A stretch of 52,416 nucleotides of DNA from assembly GCA_024276605.1 (NCBI GenBank), contig JAJRWX010000092.1, positions 1 to 52,416 of the forward strand, written 5' to 3'. The stretch's first letter is position 1. Each line of letters opens with the position of its first letter. The notes beneath the pieces are model-generated. The model saw nothing but the letters and a program-made list of their open reading frames with translations, did not search any database and was not told the DNA's origin. The translations under genes and the position numbers were made by a program. Shown one piece after another: positions 16,928 through 25,464 of the stretch. Origin of the DNA: Planctomycetota bacterium (lineage in GTDB: Bacteria > Planctomycetota > Phycisphaerae > UBA1845).

Positions 16928-18397
16928 TTATAACAATGAGGCGAGTTTTCGCTTGAGTATTTTCCCTGTCGGGCCGGTGGGCAATTTGTCACTGATGATG
17001 ACGCGACGTGGGGTTTTGTAGCCCGCCAGCTTTTGCTTGGCGTGAATTTTCAAGGCACTTTCGTCAACACACGCATGGGGAGACAGTATAACAAACGCTA
17101 TAGGTACTTCGCCCCGCACGTCGTCCGGGCAACCTATGACTGCGGCTTGCATGACCGACTCGTGCGACTCCAGCACATGCTCAATTTCGCGTGGGAATAC
17201 GTTTTCTCCACCCACAATCATCATATCCTTCACACGGCCTGTGATCGTAAGATAACCGTCCGCATCGAGCTGTCCGACATCGCCGGTACAGTACCACCCA
17301 TCCTTGGTAATGACTTCGGCTGTTTCTTCCGGTCGTTTGTAATAGCCTTTCATCACACCCAAGCCTTGCACTTGAATCTCCCCATCCTCGCCGCGTGGGC
17401 AAAGCTGACCATCTTCTCCTACGATTTGAATTTTCGTATGGGGTATGGCTAGGCCCACAGTATGCTCACGGTAATGGGTTTGGGTGCATAGACTGACTAC
17501 CGGCGATGTTTCCGTCAGACCATATCCTTCACGCAGGGTAATGTTGTATCGATCCTGAAAGGCTATGCGCACGGTATCGGATAAAGGCTCGCCACCACTG
17601 ACGGCGATGCGGACCGAAGCGAAGGTATCAGCGTTTGTGGATTTCGTCCGTAGTAGCGCGGCGTACATGCTCGGAATAGCCATCATGACCGTGATACGCT
17701 GCTTGGCAATCGTACGCGCGACAGCCGCCGGGTTGAACCGCGGCACCGCATACACATAAGCCCCCATGTACATGGGTAGCAGCACATTAGCGGTTAATCC
17801 AAAAACATGGAAAGGCGGTAGCACATTAAGAAAACGCTGGTTCGGATCGATGTTCAGCGCGGTGATGGTGTCCTGACAGTTTGAAGCCAAGTTCTCATGC
17901 GTTAGCTCTACCCCTTTAGGCTGACCGGTCGTGCCGGAAGTGTATAGGATCAACGCGGTATCATCGGGCGAAACGTCCGGCAGTACCGGCTTCGGCATGA
18001 CGCTTGCCCATAGCATACCCCGTTTTAGTGGAAGGTTTTCTAGATAGGCCGCGCGGACCGGTAGCTTAGACAACAAATCGCTAAAGTGCCGCGCGCTAAT
18101 CACCAAGTCCAGTTCTGCATCTTTGACAATACCGGCCAGCTCCTCGTCGGCCAGCAAGAAATTGAGCGGAACCGCTTTTCTCTTAGCCCAAAGCACACCT
18201 AGGAAAACGGCGGGAAACATGCTGGATGCGGGGAGGAGAATGCCCACGCGGTCACAATCGGTCAGGCGACGAATGATCCGACGCATGACCATAGCGAGCC
18301 GGATCACCTGCCCATATGTAAGCTGACGCGACGCATCCTCTACGGCTACGGCACTGTTAGACTGTGACGCTTTATCTACAATTCCGTGAAGTAACAC
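16928..18397 (-). CDS. AMP-dependent acyl-CoA synthetase/ligase
   Basis: 489 aa, GTG start at 18397 with GGTGAGGG upstream. It activates a carboxylic acid with ATP to an acyl-adenylate and transfers it to CoA; the acyl chain length cannot be read from sequence. ATP-binding loop LYTSGTTGQPKGVELTHEN (residues 151-169), YGLTETSPVV, hinge YCTGDVGQLDADGYLTITGR, GGENVFPREIE, and the catalytic Lys near the end in GPTGKILKRKL. The family is long-chain fatty-acid-CoA ligase-like (FadD/FCS). A small membrane ORF lies 37 nt upstream on the same strand and may be co-transcribed. Confidence 0.9.
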   Translation of the reverse strand: MLLHGIVDKASQSNSAVAVEDASRQLTYGQVIRLAMVMRRIIRRLTDCDRVGILLPASSMFPAVFLGVLWAKRKAVPLNFLLADEELAGIVKDAELDLVISARHFSDLLSKLPVRAAYLENLPLKRGMLWASVMPKPVLPDVSPDDTALILYTSGTTGQPKGVELTHENLASNCQDTITALNIDPNQRFLNVLPPFHVFGLTANVLLPMYMGAYVYAVPRFNPAAVARTIAKQRITVMMAIPSMYAALLRTKSTNADTFASVRIAVSGGEPLSDTVRIAFQDRYNITLREGYGLTETSPVVSLCTQTHYREHTVGLAIPHTKIQIVGEDGQLCPRGEDGEIQVQGLGVMKGYYKRPEETAEVITKDGWYCTGDVGQLDADGYLTITGRVKDMMIVGGENVFPREIEHVLESHESVMQAAVIGCPDDVRGEVPIAFVILSPHACVDESALKIHAKQKLAGYKTPRRVIISDKLPTGPTGKILKRKLASLL

Positions 18398-18434
18398 ACC
18401 GCGCCCTCACCCTTGGTTCCACGAAATTACGAGA

Positions 18435-18659
18435 CTATGCCCGTTGACGCGTACTGTCCATCCTACAGGGCAGCGAGCGTAACTGAGGAAAAGCACGGGC
18501 AAACGTCGCTACAGACGACTCTCCTGAATCCACGACACTTTTGCCGCGACGCATGCCCATGCCACTCGACACTGCCCATACCACCGCACTCAAGGTCGCA
18601 CAAACTGCCATGCAACATCCGTCCCATATTACGAACGTTTCCAGCATAGATAAATCCAC
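18435..18659 (-). CDS. 74-aa putative membrane protein
   Basis: GTG 18659 preceded by GAAGGA 6-7 nt upstream. The N-terminal part (MDLSMLETFVIWDGCCMAVC ATLSAVVWAVSSGMGM) is hydrophobic and Cys/Met-rich, then a polar, Ser/Arg-rich tail. It is co-directional with the acyl-CoA ligase, 37 nt before its start. No family recognised. Other frames are open in the same stretch, so this is only moderately likely to be real. Confidence 0.35.
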   Translation of the reverse strand: MDLSMLETFVIWDGCCMAVCATLSAVVWAVSSGMGMRRGKSVVDSGESSVATFARAFPQLRSLPCRMDSTRQRA

Positions 18660-18763
18660 ACATCCTTCGATCCGAAACCCTCATAGGTAACGGCCCTTAC
18701 CCCATTTTCCGATATACCAGCCGACCCGCATATGCCGGCACGTTTTCCGTTGAGGTTTGTCTA

Positions 18764-19969
18764 ATGAACACCCCGATATGCACGCAAGAAAGTTCAGTAC
18801 CAACCACTAAGCAGCGTAGCCAACGCCTCGTTGAATTGCTACGCACCCATTACGAGGCGTTGAGAGATGTTCGCCGGGGTATCTGCATGCTCAACGGTGG
18901 TCAATACGAGGAAGCCCAAGCCGCGTTTAGCAGCGCAGCGGCACAAGGGTGTGCTGACCGATCGCTACCGGCTTTCCTCGCAGCCTGTCTTATTGGACGC
19001 GGGCAACCGCGCGACGCAACTCAGTACTTCGCCGACATGGTGGCCCATGACGAAACGGATACCCAGGCTCAGATAAGACTGGCGCTGGCGCTATGGGCCG
19101 GCGGCAGTCAAGACGAAGCTATACTGTCACTCAGAGAAGCTATCCGCTGTGACCGCGAAAATGCAACGCTTCATTATCAACTGGGTACCTTGCTCACGGT
19201 GAGGGATCGGATTGAGGAAGCAGAACTACGCTTCACGCAGGCCATAACCATCCAACGGGACTACGCCGACGCTTACGTGAGCCTAGCCATGTGCTGTGGT
19301 GTACGACGGGCGCCGATCGAAGCCGTGAAGTATTTACGATACGCCCAATCCATCCGTCCGTATGACGCACACATCGGCTTGCTTCTTACCCAATCCGCCC
19401 GCGCTGTGGAGCAGCAAGGATACACACTAGCCGTACATGCTCAAATGCCGGACGAGGATCATCTCGCCGACGAAGTGGGCATAAAACAGCTATCGCACAT
19501 CATCGAGCAGGAACCGGACTTTATCAACGCCTTCCTATCCATACCTCTCGATCAGATAGATACGAACATTTTTTCCATGCTTCTTGGCACCATACAAATC
19601 GCATTAGAACGCCAGCCGGAGCACGCCGAACTTCACTACCATTGCAGCCAAGTACTTAAGCGTCTTGGCCGTGAACACGAAGCCATTGACGAAGCGGAAC
19701 GCGCCGTTGTGCTCGACCAATCCGACACCAAGGCTCTGATTAGCCTAGCCAATCTTTATCATGCTACCAACCGAAACGATGACGCCACTTCTCGCTTGGA
19801 GCAAGCCATCGCGCTTGGTGCAGACTACGCCGACGTACATGTGCTACTCGGTCATTTATATCGAGATGGTGGACACTTAGATCGCGCAAAATCTGCTTAT
19901 GAGCGTGCGCTGGCCATCAACGACAATTTAGTCGAAGCCCAACAGGCATTGACTTCATTAACTACGTAA
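18764..19969 (+). CDS. Tetratricopeptide-repeat protein
   Basis: 401 aa of TPR helices with no signal peptide, so probably cytoplasmic. Repeats are visible from about residue 35 (GQYEEAQAAFSSAAAQGCAD) through the C-terminus (GHLDRAKSAYERALAINDNL). A less repetitive stretch at about 215-285 (QEPDFINAFLSIPLDQIDTN) splits two TPR arrays. It probably serves as a protein-protein interaction scaffold. The following TPR gene starts 18 bp downstream on the same strand, so the pair is likely an operon. Partner proteins unknown. Confidence 0.85.
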   Translation: MNTPICTQESSVPTTKQRSQRLVELLRTHYEALRDVRRGICMLNGGQYEEAQAAFSSAAAQGCADRSLPAFLAACLIGRGQPRDATQYFADMVAHDETDTQAQIRLALALWAGGSQDEAILSLREAIRCDRENATLHYQLGTLLTVRDRIEEAELRFTQAITIQRDYADAYVSLAMCCGVRRAPIEAVKYLRYAQSIRPYDAHIGLLLTQSARAVEQQGYTLAVHAQMPDEDHLADEVGIKQLSHIIEQEPDFINAFLSIPLDQIDTNIFSMLLGTIQIALERQPEHAELHYHCSQVLKRLGREHEAIDEAERAVVLDQSDTKALISLANLYHATNRNDDATSRLEQAIALGADYADVHVLLGHLYRDGGHLDRAKSAYERALAINDNLVEAQQALTSLTT

Positions 19970-19987
19970 TCATTCGCGGCGAATAGT

Positions 19988-21652
19988 ATGTCATTTTTAT
20001 TAGAGATATTGGGTCGCGGCTTAATCAGCGAACTCTCTGCAGTCTTCGATGAAGACCTGCAAGACGGAGCGGTTGCACCGATGAGTGATGGTAGCGCCCC
20101 CGCTTCATCGACTTTAGACGACTCCACGCAATTAGCCGTCACGCGCCTGCTCCAGTCCGACTATCCATTAGCCTACGAACTCTTTTCAGGCATTCTCGAA
20201 GATCAACCCCACAACTTGACCGCTCGTATCGGATTAGCTTGCGCATGCGATGAACTCGAGATGCCCGGTGACGCTATCGAACTATTGGAAGATGTCGTCG
20301 CTCGACATGACGACCACGCCGTGGCCTGGTTCGGCTTGGGATTTTGCTATGAAAAAGCAGCTCAGATCGAACGCGCCATCGCCGCTTATGAAAACGCGAT
20401 CGACATCACGCCGGAATTACGCAATGCCCATGAACGACTGGCCGCCATATATCTCAAACTCGACAACGTAGATATGGCTATCACCCATTACGAGCACATT
20501 TGCTGGTGCTTACCGGGAGACATTGAATCCGCCATCACGCTGGCTAATCTATATATCCGGGCAGAACGCCATGAGGATGCCATCGAAAAATTTGAGCAAG
20601 CCCTCGCACTTGATCCCGACAATTGGGATGCCCAACAAGATTGCATCAGCGCATTCACCGATGCCGGTCGACACCATGAGGCGATCGAGATGCTCGAAGA
20701 TGTACTCGGTCAATATCCCAACAGCGCCGAACAACAGATTCGCTTGGGCGATCTATACAAAATGGTCGGTCGTCATGAGGAATCGCTACGAGCCTATGAG
20801 CACGCCGCAGCGAATAATCCGGAGTACCTCGAAGCTGCGATTAAGACGGGACGGGGACAACTGCAAGCAGGCAGGTTTATCGAATCGGTCCGATCCTATA
20901 GCCGGGCGGTAGACCTAAACGATCGCTTCGTGACCGCTTATGTCGGCCTTGGCGTATCGCAACAGGCATTGGGCAAGACGCAAGATGCGGCTGCGAGCTT
21001 TGATCTGGCGGCTGAGATAGAGCCTAATAGTACCCTCTTATTCAGTGAAACGGCTAGATTGCAATTGGAATGCATCGCGGCCCAGCAAATGAACAAGTAT
21101 ATATCACCCGGCGCCATCGCCCAAGGAGGTACAAGTGCCGGCTCCTCGACAGTGGACAATATGTTGGACCAGCAAATTGCTAAAATTCAACAGACGCTAC
21201 AACGACGTCCCAACTATGCCGATTTGCATTATCGCGTGGCACAACTTCTACAACATCGCGGTGATTTGCCCGCCGCTATCAAAGCCTATCGCCAAGCCGT
21301 GCAGATCAACCCCCATTATCTGAAAGCATTGACCAAACTTGGTATGGCACTTCGCGAAATGGGTGAAGATGATGAGGCCATCGAAGTCTTCCAGCAGGCG
21401 CTGGATGTTGATCCACAAGCGGTGGACCTTCATTATCAGCTCGGATTGATCTTCGCTGATCGACGGCAATTCGCTCAAGCGATTGAGAAGTTCGAACTTG
21501 CTATCGAAGCTGAGCCAGAAAACGAAGACTATATCGCCAATGTAGCCCTATCATTACAGGACATGGGCCTCATAGATCGAGCGACAGCCAGTTGGCAGGC
21601 AGCCGCAGACCTCAACGAAGCCTCTTGTTCTCCATCCCCGTCAAGACCATAA
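19988..21652 (+). CDS. Tetratricopeptide-repeat protein
   Basis: 554 aa. A short N-terminal region (MSFLLEILGRGLISELSAVF, acidic) precedes about a dozen TPR units, for example DDHAVAWFGLGFCYEKAAQI, EDAIEKFEQALALDPDNWDA and QFAQAIEKFELAIEAEPENE. A linker at about 375-395 (GAIAQGGTSAGSSTVDNMLD) divides two arrays, as in the preceding TPR protein. No signal peptide is seen. The pair may have arisen by duplication and divergence (inference from similar organisation). A remnant of the dispersed repeat starts within 10 bp of its stop. Confidence 0.85.
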   Translation: MSFLLEILGRGLISELSAVFDEDLQDGAVAPMSDGSAPASSTLDDSTQLAVTRLLQSDYPLAYELFSGILEDQPHNLTARIGLACACDELEMPGDAIELLEDVVARHDDHAVAWFGLGFCYEKAAQIERAIAAYENAIDITPELRNAHERLAAIYLKLDNVDMAITHYEHICWCLPGDIESAITLANLYIRAERHEDAIEKFEQALALDPDNWDAQQDCISAFTDAGRHHEAIEMLEDVLGQYPNSAEQQIRLGDLYKMVGRHEESLRAYEHAAANNPEYLEAAIKTGRGQLQAGRFIESVRSYSRAVDLNDRFVTAYVGLGVSQQALGKTQDAAASFDLAAEIEPNSTLLFSETARLQLECIAAQQMNKYISPGAIAQGGTSAGSSTVDNMLDQQIAKIQQTLQRRPNYADLHYRVAQLLQHRGDLPAAIKAYRQAVQINPHYLKALTKLGMALREMGEDDEAIEVFQQALDVDPQAVDLHYQLGLIFADRRQFAQAIEKFELAIEAEPENEDYIANVALSLQDMGLIDRATASWQAAADLNEASCSPSPSRP

Positions 21653-21657
21653 CACGA

Positions 21658-21700
21658 ATGATTTGTCACAGCTAAGAAGTCGGGTTTCATAGGTTAGTCC
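21658..21700 (+). repeat. Left-end fragment of the palindromic repeat
   Basis: TGTCACAGCTAAGAAGTCGG and the following GTTTCATAGG resemble the left end of copy A (TGTCACAGCTTAATGTTCGG and on). Together with the inverted counterpart at 22532-22590 it brackets the first ParDE-like module. The long hairpin is absent. Confidence 0.5.
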
Positions 21701-21773
21701 CGACGCACATCTGTCATTGCCGGGCTTGCCCAGAGAGTGAGTTTATCGGACGATACCTTTCTAATAGCAATGT

Positions 21774-21802
21774 TTGACAATCTCTGTTATTCACGGTATA
21801 CT
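21774..21802 (+). promoter_or_regulatory. Near-consensus sigma70 promoter for the first ParDE-like module
   Basis: TTGACA (21774-21779), 17-nt spacer, TATACT (21797-21802), ending 24 bp before the antitoxin ATG at 21827. Strong promoters of this form precede all three toxin-antitoxin modules here. Confidence 0.7.
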
Positions 21803-21826
21803 TTTAGCGAATGGAGAATCGATGCC

Positions 21827-22120
21827 ATGAACGTCTCTTTAACCCCGACGCTTGAGGAACTCGTCCAGCAAAAAGTCGCCACCGGACTGTACAACTCGGC
21901 CAGCGAGGTGATTCGTGAGGCCCTGCGGCTTCTTGAAGAGCGAGACGAGATGCGCAAGATGAAACTGGGAATGCTTCGCAAGGAAATCAGCGTCGGACTC
22001 GACCAGTTTGAACGGGGTGAAGTGAGCGAGTATGACGACCAGTCGCTCAACACCCTTGCGACCGACGTTAAAGCCAAGGGGCGCAAACGCCTCGTCGCAA
22101 GGAATAAACCACGGGCATGA
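21827..22120 (+). CDS. parD: ParD-like ribbon-helix-helix antitoxin
   Basis: 97 aa from ATG 21827 (GGAG about 11 nt upstream); the frame extends back to 21737, but the promoter lies inside that extension. The N-terminus MNVSLTPTLEELVQQKVATG with YNSASEVIREALRLLEERDE is the classic ParD/RHH DNA-binding domain. The C-terminal half is the variable toxin-neutralising tail. It overlaps the toxin gene by ATGA (22117-22120). Expected to bind its own promoter with the toxin as co-repressor. The symbol denotes family membership, not orthology. Confidence 0.9.
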   Translation: MNVSLTPTLEELVQQKVATGLYNSASEVIREALRLLEERDEMRKMKLGMLRKEISVGLDQFERGEVSEYDDQSLNTLATDVKAKGRKRLVARNKPRA

Positions 22121-22413
22121 GCCGATATCGCATTTCCCGCCAGGCTCGTTCAGACCTGGATGACATCTGGCTCTACATCGCTTCGGACAACCTCAGCGCT
22201 GCCGACCACTTCATTGACCAACTTGTAGGCAAGTTCCAGACGCTGACCACACAGCCCGGCATCGGTCGCACCAGAGATGAACTCGGCGAATCACTTCGTA
22301 GCTTCCCCGTTGGGAATTACGTCATCTTTTATCGTCCGATGCAAGACGGGATCGAAATCATCCGCGTCCTGAGTGGTTTCCGCGACATTCCAAACGTCTT
22401 CACGGGCGACTGA
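22117..22413 (+). CDS. parE: ParE/RelE-family toxin
   Basis: 98 aa, coupled to the antitoxin by a 4-nt overlap. MSRYRISRQARSDLDDIWLY, PGIGRTRDELGESLRSFPVG, NYVIFYRPMQDGIEIIRVLSG are the usual ParE motifs; the family inhibits gyrase (ParE) or cleaves mRNA at the ribosome (RelE). Length is typical. This module is enclosed by inverted copies of a dispersed repeat end, which suggests it moved as a cassette. Confidence 0.9.
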   Translation: MSRYRISRQARSDLDDIWLYIASDNLSAADHFIDQLVGKFQTLTTQPGIGRTRDELGESLRSFPVGNYVIFYRPMQDGIEIIRVLSGFRDIPNVFTGD

Positions 22414-22531
22414 ACCGCAAACGCGTGCTCACCATGAGTTGTTTCATCGAACGCCCGATAAGCGGTGCGTGGGCGGCATGGACATACGCCGCGGATCGGG
22501 CTGTCGAAGCCATATGGAAGCTGATTGCGGC

Positions 22532-22590
22532 GTTTACCCGTGCCACCCTCGATGAACCCGATAAATAAGCTGTGACACCGCACTCGAACT
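22532..22590 (-). repeat. Right-end fragment of the palindromic repeat (inverted)
   Basis: Read on the minus strand, GTGTCACAGCTTATTTATCG, GGTTCATCGAGGGTGGCACG and GGTAAACG match the left end of copy A at most positions. It lies 119 bp after the ParE-like stop and is inverted relative to the fragment at 21658-21700. Confidence 0.65.
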
Positions 22591-22637
22591 ATGTAAGCGA
22601 AAAAGATGGCAGAACTGTAGACTTATTCGCTTGCAAA

Positions 22638-22661
22638 ATAGTATACACCTTTGTATACTAT
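22638..22661. promoter_or_regulatory. Operator/promoter of the MazEF-like module
   Basis: Perfect inverted repeat ATAGTATACA (22638-22647) and TGTATACTAT (22652-22661), 4-nt spacer. It overlaps a promoter TTGCAA (22631-22636), 17 nt, TATACT (22654-22659). Antitoxin-toxin autoregulation at this site is the natural reading. Confidence 0.75.
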
Positions 22662-22707
22662 AAGTGGTGTCGGTAGTTCTGAAGGAACAGAATAGAGGCG
22701 TTTAGGA

Positions 22708-22977
22708 ATGGCAAAATCGAGAAAAACAAGCGATAAAGCGATGCTCCGGGTTACGACTGAGACACGCGATACGCTTAGGGTGATGGCCGAGGAGAAGGGT
22801 AGCTCCATGCAAGGGGTAGCCGAAGAGGCTATCGAAGCCTATCGCCGGCAGATGATCCTCGATGAGACTACCGAGGCTTATACGCGCCTTCTTCAGGATG
22901 CCGAAGCCGCGTCAGCCCTGAAAGCCGAACAGTCCGATTGGGATGTGACCCTGGGTGACGGGCTGGAGGATGACTAG
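22708..22977 (+). CDS. Antitoxin of a MazEF/PemIK-like module
   Basis: 89 aa. MAKSRKTSDKAMLRVTTETR DTLRVMAEEKGSSMQGVAEE is a ribbon-helix-helix-type DNA-binding start. The acidic C-terminus (QSDWDVTLGDGLEDD) would wrap the toxin. GAGGCG is present 7-8 nt before the ATG. It stops 2 nt before the toxin start. It sits directly downstream of a perfect 10-bp palindrome, its probable operator. Confidence 0.85.
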   Translation: MAKSRKTSDKAMLRVTTETRDTLRVMAEEKGSSMQGVAEEAIEAYRRQMILDETTEAYTRLLQDAEAASALKAEQSDWDVTLGDGLEDD

Positions 22978-22979
22978 TT

Positions 22980-23321
22980 ATGACCTTACCTTCCAGAGGT
23001 GAGGTGTGGCTTGTCGATCTCGGCAACAACCCCGGCTTAGAGCAAGGCAAACGTCGCCCGGCCCTGGTGGTATCGGTGGACCGATTCAACCACGCCCCCA
23101 TCGCCTTGGTCGTCATCGTTCCCATCACAAGCACGTATCGTCACATTCCCATGCACATCGAGGTATTCCCACCGGAGGGAGGGCTGAAATACCATAGCTG
23201 TATTCAATGCGATCAGCCGCGGTGTATTTCGCGCGTTCGCTTAGTCCATCGCGTGGGTGCCGTAGGTGTGGATACTATGGAGCAAGTTGAAGATCGCCTG
23301 CGTATCCTCCTGGACCTGTAG
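22980..23321 (+). CDS. mazF: MazF/PemK-family endoribonuclease toxin
   Basis: 113 aa. RGEVWLVDLGNNPGLEQGKR RPALVVSVDRFN gives the MazF/PemK SH3-like barrel with the conserved RPALV motif; ALVVIVPITSTYRHIPMHIE and IQCDQPRCISRVRLVHRVG complete it. Family members cut mRNA at short motifs. Length and residues look intact. It directly follows its antitoxin gene. Confidence 0.92.
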   Translation: MTLPSRGEVWLVDLGNNPGLEQGKRRPALVVSVDRFNHAPIALVVIVPITSTYRHIPMHIEVFPPEGGLKYHSCIQCDQPRCISRVRLVHRVGAVGVDTMEQVEDRLRILLDL

Positions 23322-23480
23322 GTCTCAAGTCAGAGCCGCATGGCGCCAGCTTGCGGACCAGATGTCTCAACATAGCCACTTGCGTCCCAATGGCAGTACG
23401 TTTCCAGGCTTGCGCCGACGCTCTGACATGGTTCGTCGACGATACTGTTATGGCCTCAGCCCTTGGGATCGGTCATGAAA

Positions 23481-23513
23481 ATATTTGCCAAACCTTGCCA
23501 AATATGCTATACT
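23481..23513 (+). promoter_or_regulatory. Promoter and operator of the second ParDE-like module
   Basis: TTGCCA (23485-23490), 17 nt, TATACT (23508-23513). Overlapping it are ATATTTG/CAAATAT inverted arms (23481-23487, 23499-23505) and two direct TTGCCAAA copies 11 bp apart (23485, 23495), i.e. about one helical turn, as expected for RHH antitoxin binding. Confidence 0.7.
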
Positions 23514-23536
23514 CTCATCAGGAGGTGTGCGCGACC

Positions 23537-23809
23537 ATGACCACGATGAATATCTCATTACCCGACGCGTTGAAGGCTTTCGTAGATGAACAAATTGCCA
23601 ACGGCGGCTATAGCACCGCCAGCGAATATGTTCGCGAGCTGATTCGCCATGCCCAGAAACAAGCCGCCCAGGAGCGGCTCGAAGCGGCGCTACTGGATGG
23701 CCTTGATAGTGGTGAGCCGATACCGGTCACGCCGGAGTTCTGGGAGAACCGGCGGAAGGAGCTTGAAAAACGGCTAAACAAACCCAGTAAAGCCAGGAAG
23801 GCCAAGTGA
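23537..23809 (+). CDS. parD: ParD-like antitoxin (second ParDE module)
   Basis: 90 aa from ATG 23537, with GGAGG (23521-23525) upstream; ATG 23546 is an alternative. The frame extends back to 23351 but runs through the promoter. MTTMNISLPDALKAFVDEQI ANGGYSTASEYVRELIRHAQ is a textbook ParD RHH domain. The tail (VTPEFWENRRKELEKRLNK) is the toxin-binding part. GTGA overlap with the toxin gene (23806-23809). Confidence 0.92.
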   Translation: MTTMNISLPDALKAFVDEQIANGGYSTASEYVRELIRHAQKQAAQERLEAALLDGLDSGEPIPVTPEFWENRRKELEKRLNKPSKARKAK

Positions 23810-24129
23810 CCACACACATCCTGATACGCCCGAAGGCACAGGCGGACATGGATGACACCGCTGAATATCTGAGTCAGGAAAATCCCGAATCCGCTAGACG
23901 CTTCCTTGCCGCTATTGAGGAGACCATCCAACAACTGCTTACTATCCCGGGCCTTGGCCGGGTTCGAAAGTATCTCAACCCCAAACTCAAAGACTTGCGC
24001 TCCTGGCGCATCCGCGGTTTCGAGAAATGGCTGGTCTTCTACCGCCCCACTGACGACCGAATCGAAATCGTTCGCATTCTTCACGGCGCACGCGACCTCA
24101 CACCCCTCCTGTCGGAGGAAGGAGGATGA
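23806..24129 (+). CDS. parE: ParE/RelE-family toxin (second ParDE module)
   Basis: 107 aa, GTG start overlapping the antitoxin stop. RPKAQADMDDTAEYLSQENP, LTIPGLGRVRKYLNP, LRSWRIRGFEKWLVFYRPTD and IEIVRILHGARDL are ParE/RelE motifs. It is divergent from the first ParE-like toxin here (related pattern, many substitutions), so the two modules are not a recent duplication. Confidence 0.92.
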   Translation: MTTHILIRPKAQADMDDTAEYLSQENPESARRFLAAIEETIQQLLTIPGLGRVRKYLNPKLKDLRSWRIRGFEKWLVFYRPTDDRIEIVRILHGARDLTPLLSEEGG

Positions 24130-24251
24130 CTCACAAAATCGTCAAAGTCGCGCGCACGAAGCTTTCCGTACGGCAGCGCATACGTGGATGATCAAACTGA
24201 TTCAGCCGGCGGGTAGGGTAGCCGTATTCATTATGCCCTGACACCGACCAG

Positions 24252-25334
24252 CTATTGATTCAACAATTGCTTCACGACATCTTCAAGTTCAACCCCGTGA
24301 TTGATGTCATACACATTGCCGTCTCGGTCTAACACGATAATGCAAGGCACGGCATAGATGTCCAAACTCTTGCCGCCACCAACATTGACGATCTTCTGAT
24401 CGATGCAGTTAGGCCAGGGTGTCATGTCTCGTCGAAACACGCGCTTCATGAGTTCCGGATCATTATCAATCGATACACCTAGTATATCAAGCCCCTGTCG
24501 GCTATGTTTGGTTAGCAAGTACATAAGATCAGACCAAAAAACAGTCGATTTCTTGTGGTGCCCAGACCAATATTCTATGACCAAGACTTTACCTTTGTAG
24601 TCATCCTTCGTGGAGATACGCCGACCATCGCGCGATGTATAAATGACGTCGAACGGCTTACCGAGTAGCTTAGGACGAAGTAATTCCTCCTGCGCAATCA
24701 ACGTATTCGTATCTTCAGGATAGTCCTTCACAAAACGCTTCAGAATTTTCGTCGCCTCCTCAAGACGCTCAGCTAATACCAGATTCTTAATCAGGCTCGC
24801 ATAGGCAATCGGACGCTTGTTGGATGTCGGAAAATCTTCGATATAAGCACGATAACGCTCCATGGCACCACTAAGCCGCTTCTTTCCAGGCATGCCTTCC
24901 GCGCGAGCGCCATACACAAAAGCTTGAATGGCGTACCAACGATTCTCCGCATCGAGTACCGGCTCCGGTTTATTTTTGGAAATCTTCTCCGTCAATTCAA
25001 GAAGCCGCCGCAACGCGTCCGGCGTAAATCGTGATAAATCCGCAAGCAGTTTGAGTTTCGTCACTAAGGCCGTTGTTCTCGCACTACTGTTGGGATATTT
25101 TTGCAATAATTCATCCACCGCAGCAATGGCTTGCTGATGACGCGAAAAGAAGTCACCCGTATTGTCTGCTGCCGTCGCTTGCGGTGATGATAATTTCGCT
25201 ATCCGCGCAATCAACTGCTCTTCCGTCGGTTCGTCTTCTGACTGTGCCCATGATAATGACGAACATGTATACAACGCGGCTGTGATGACCACCATCGTCA
25301 TCGCATAGGACTGTTTACCATTAAACCTGAACAT
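24252..25334 (-). CDS. Exported TlpA/AhpC-like thioredoxin-fold protein lacking CxxC
   Basis: Start ATG 25334 chosen for AGGTC 8 nt upstream and the signal peptide (MTMVVITAALYTCSSLSWA); the frame is open to 25481 without support. 360 aa. The N-terminal two-thirds is helical and TPR-like (about 50-210). The C-terminal part (about 225-358) is thioredoxin-like: GKVLVIEYWSGHHKKSTVFW, DILGVSIDNDPELMKRVF, AVPCIIVLDRDGNVYDINHG. The usual WCxxC position reads SGHHKK, so no redox-active disulfide is possible there. Probably a periplasmic binding or structural protein. Confidence 0.75.
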   Translation of the reverse strand: MFRFNGKQSYAMTMVVITAALYTCSSLSWAQSEDEPTEEQLIARIAKLSSPQATAADNTGDFFSRHQQAIAAVDELLQKYPNSSARTTALVTKLKLLADLSRFTPDALRRLLELTEKISKNKPEPVLDAENRWYAIQAFVYGARAEGMPGKKRLSGAMERYRAYIEDFPTSNKRPIAYASLIKNLVLAERLEEATKILKRFVKDYPEDTNTLIAQEELLRPKLLGKPFDVIYTSRDGRRISTKDDYKGKVLVIEYWSGHHKKSTVFWSDLMYLLTKHSRQGLDILGVSIDNDPELMKRVFRRDMTPWPNCIDQKIVNVGGGKSLDIYAVPCIIVLDRDGNVYDINHGVELEDVVKQLLNQ

Positions 25335-25464
25335 TTTTTCTGACCTCACTCTGCGAGATAACATAATCAACCGCCATACATTAGCGTAACAAGGGGATGA
25401 TTCAACCGCATACATGGCTTTGACAAGCACCAATGCTACACCAGCCGCTTGAAGCGACGCTTTG

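Noticed and set aside
24126-24191. 21-aa basic ORF after the last ParE-like toxin
   Set aside because: GGAGG precedes it, but it overlaps the toxin stop and has no recognisable profile; too weak to list.
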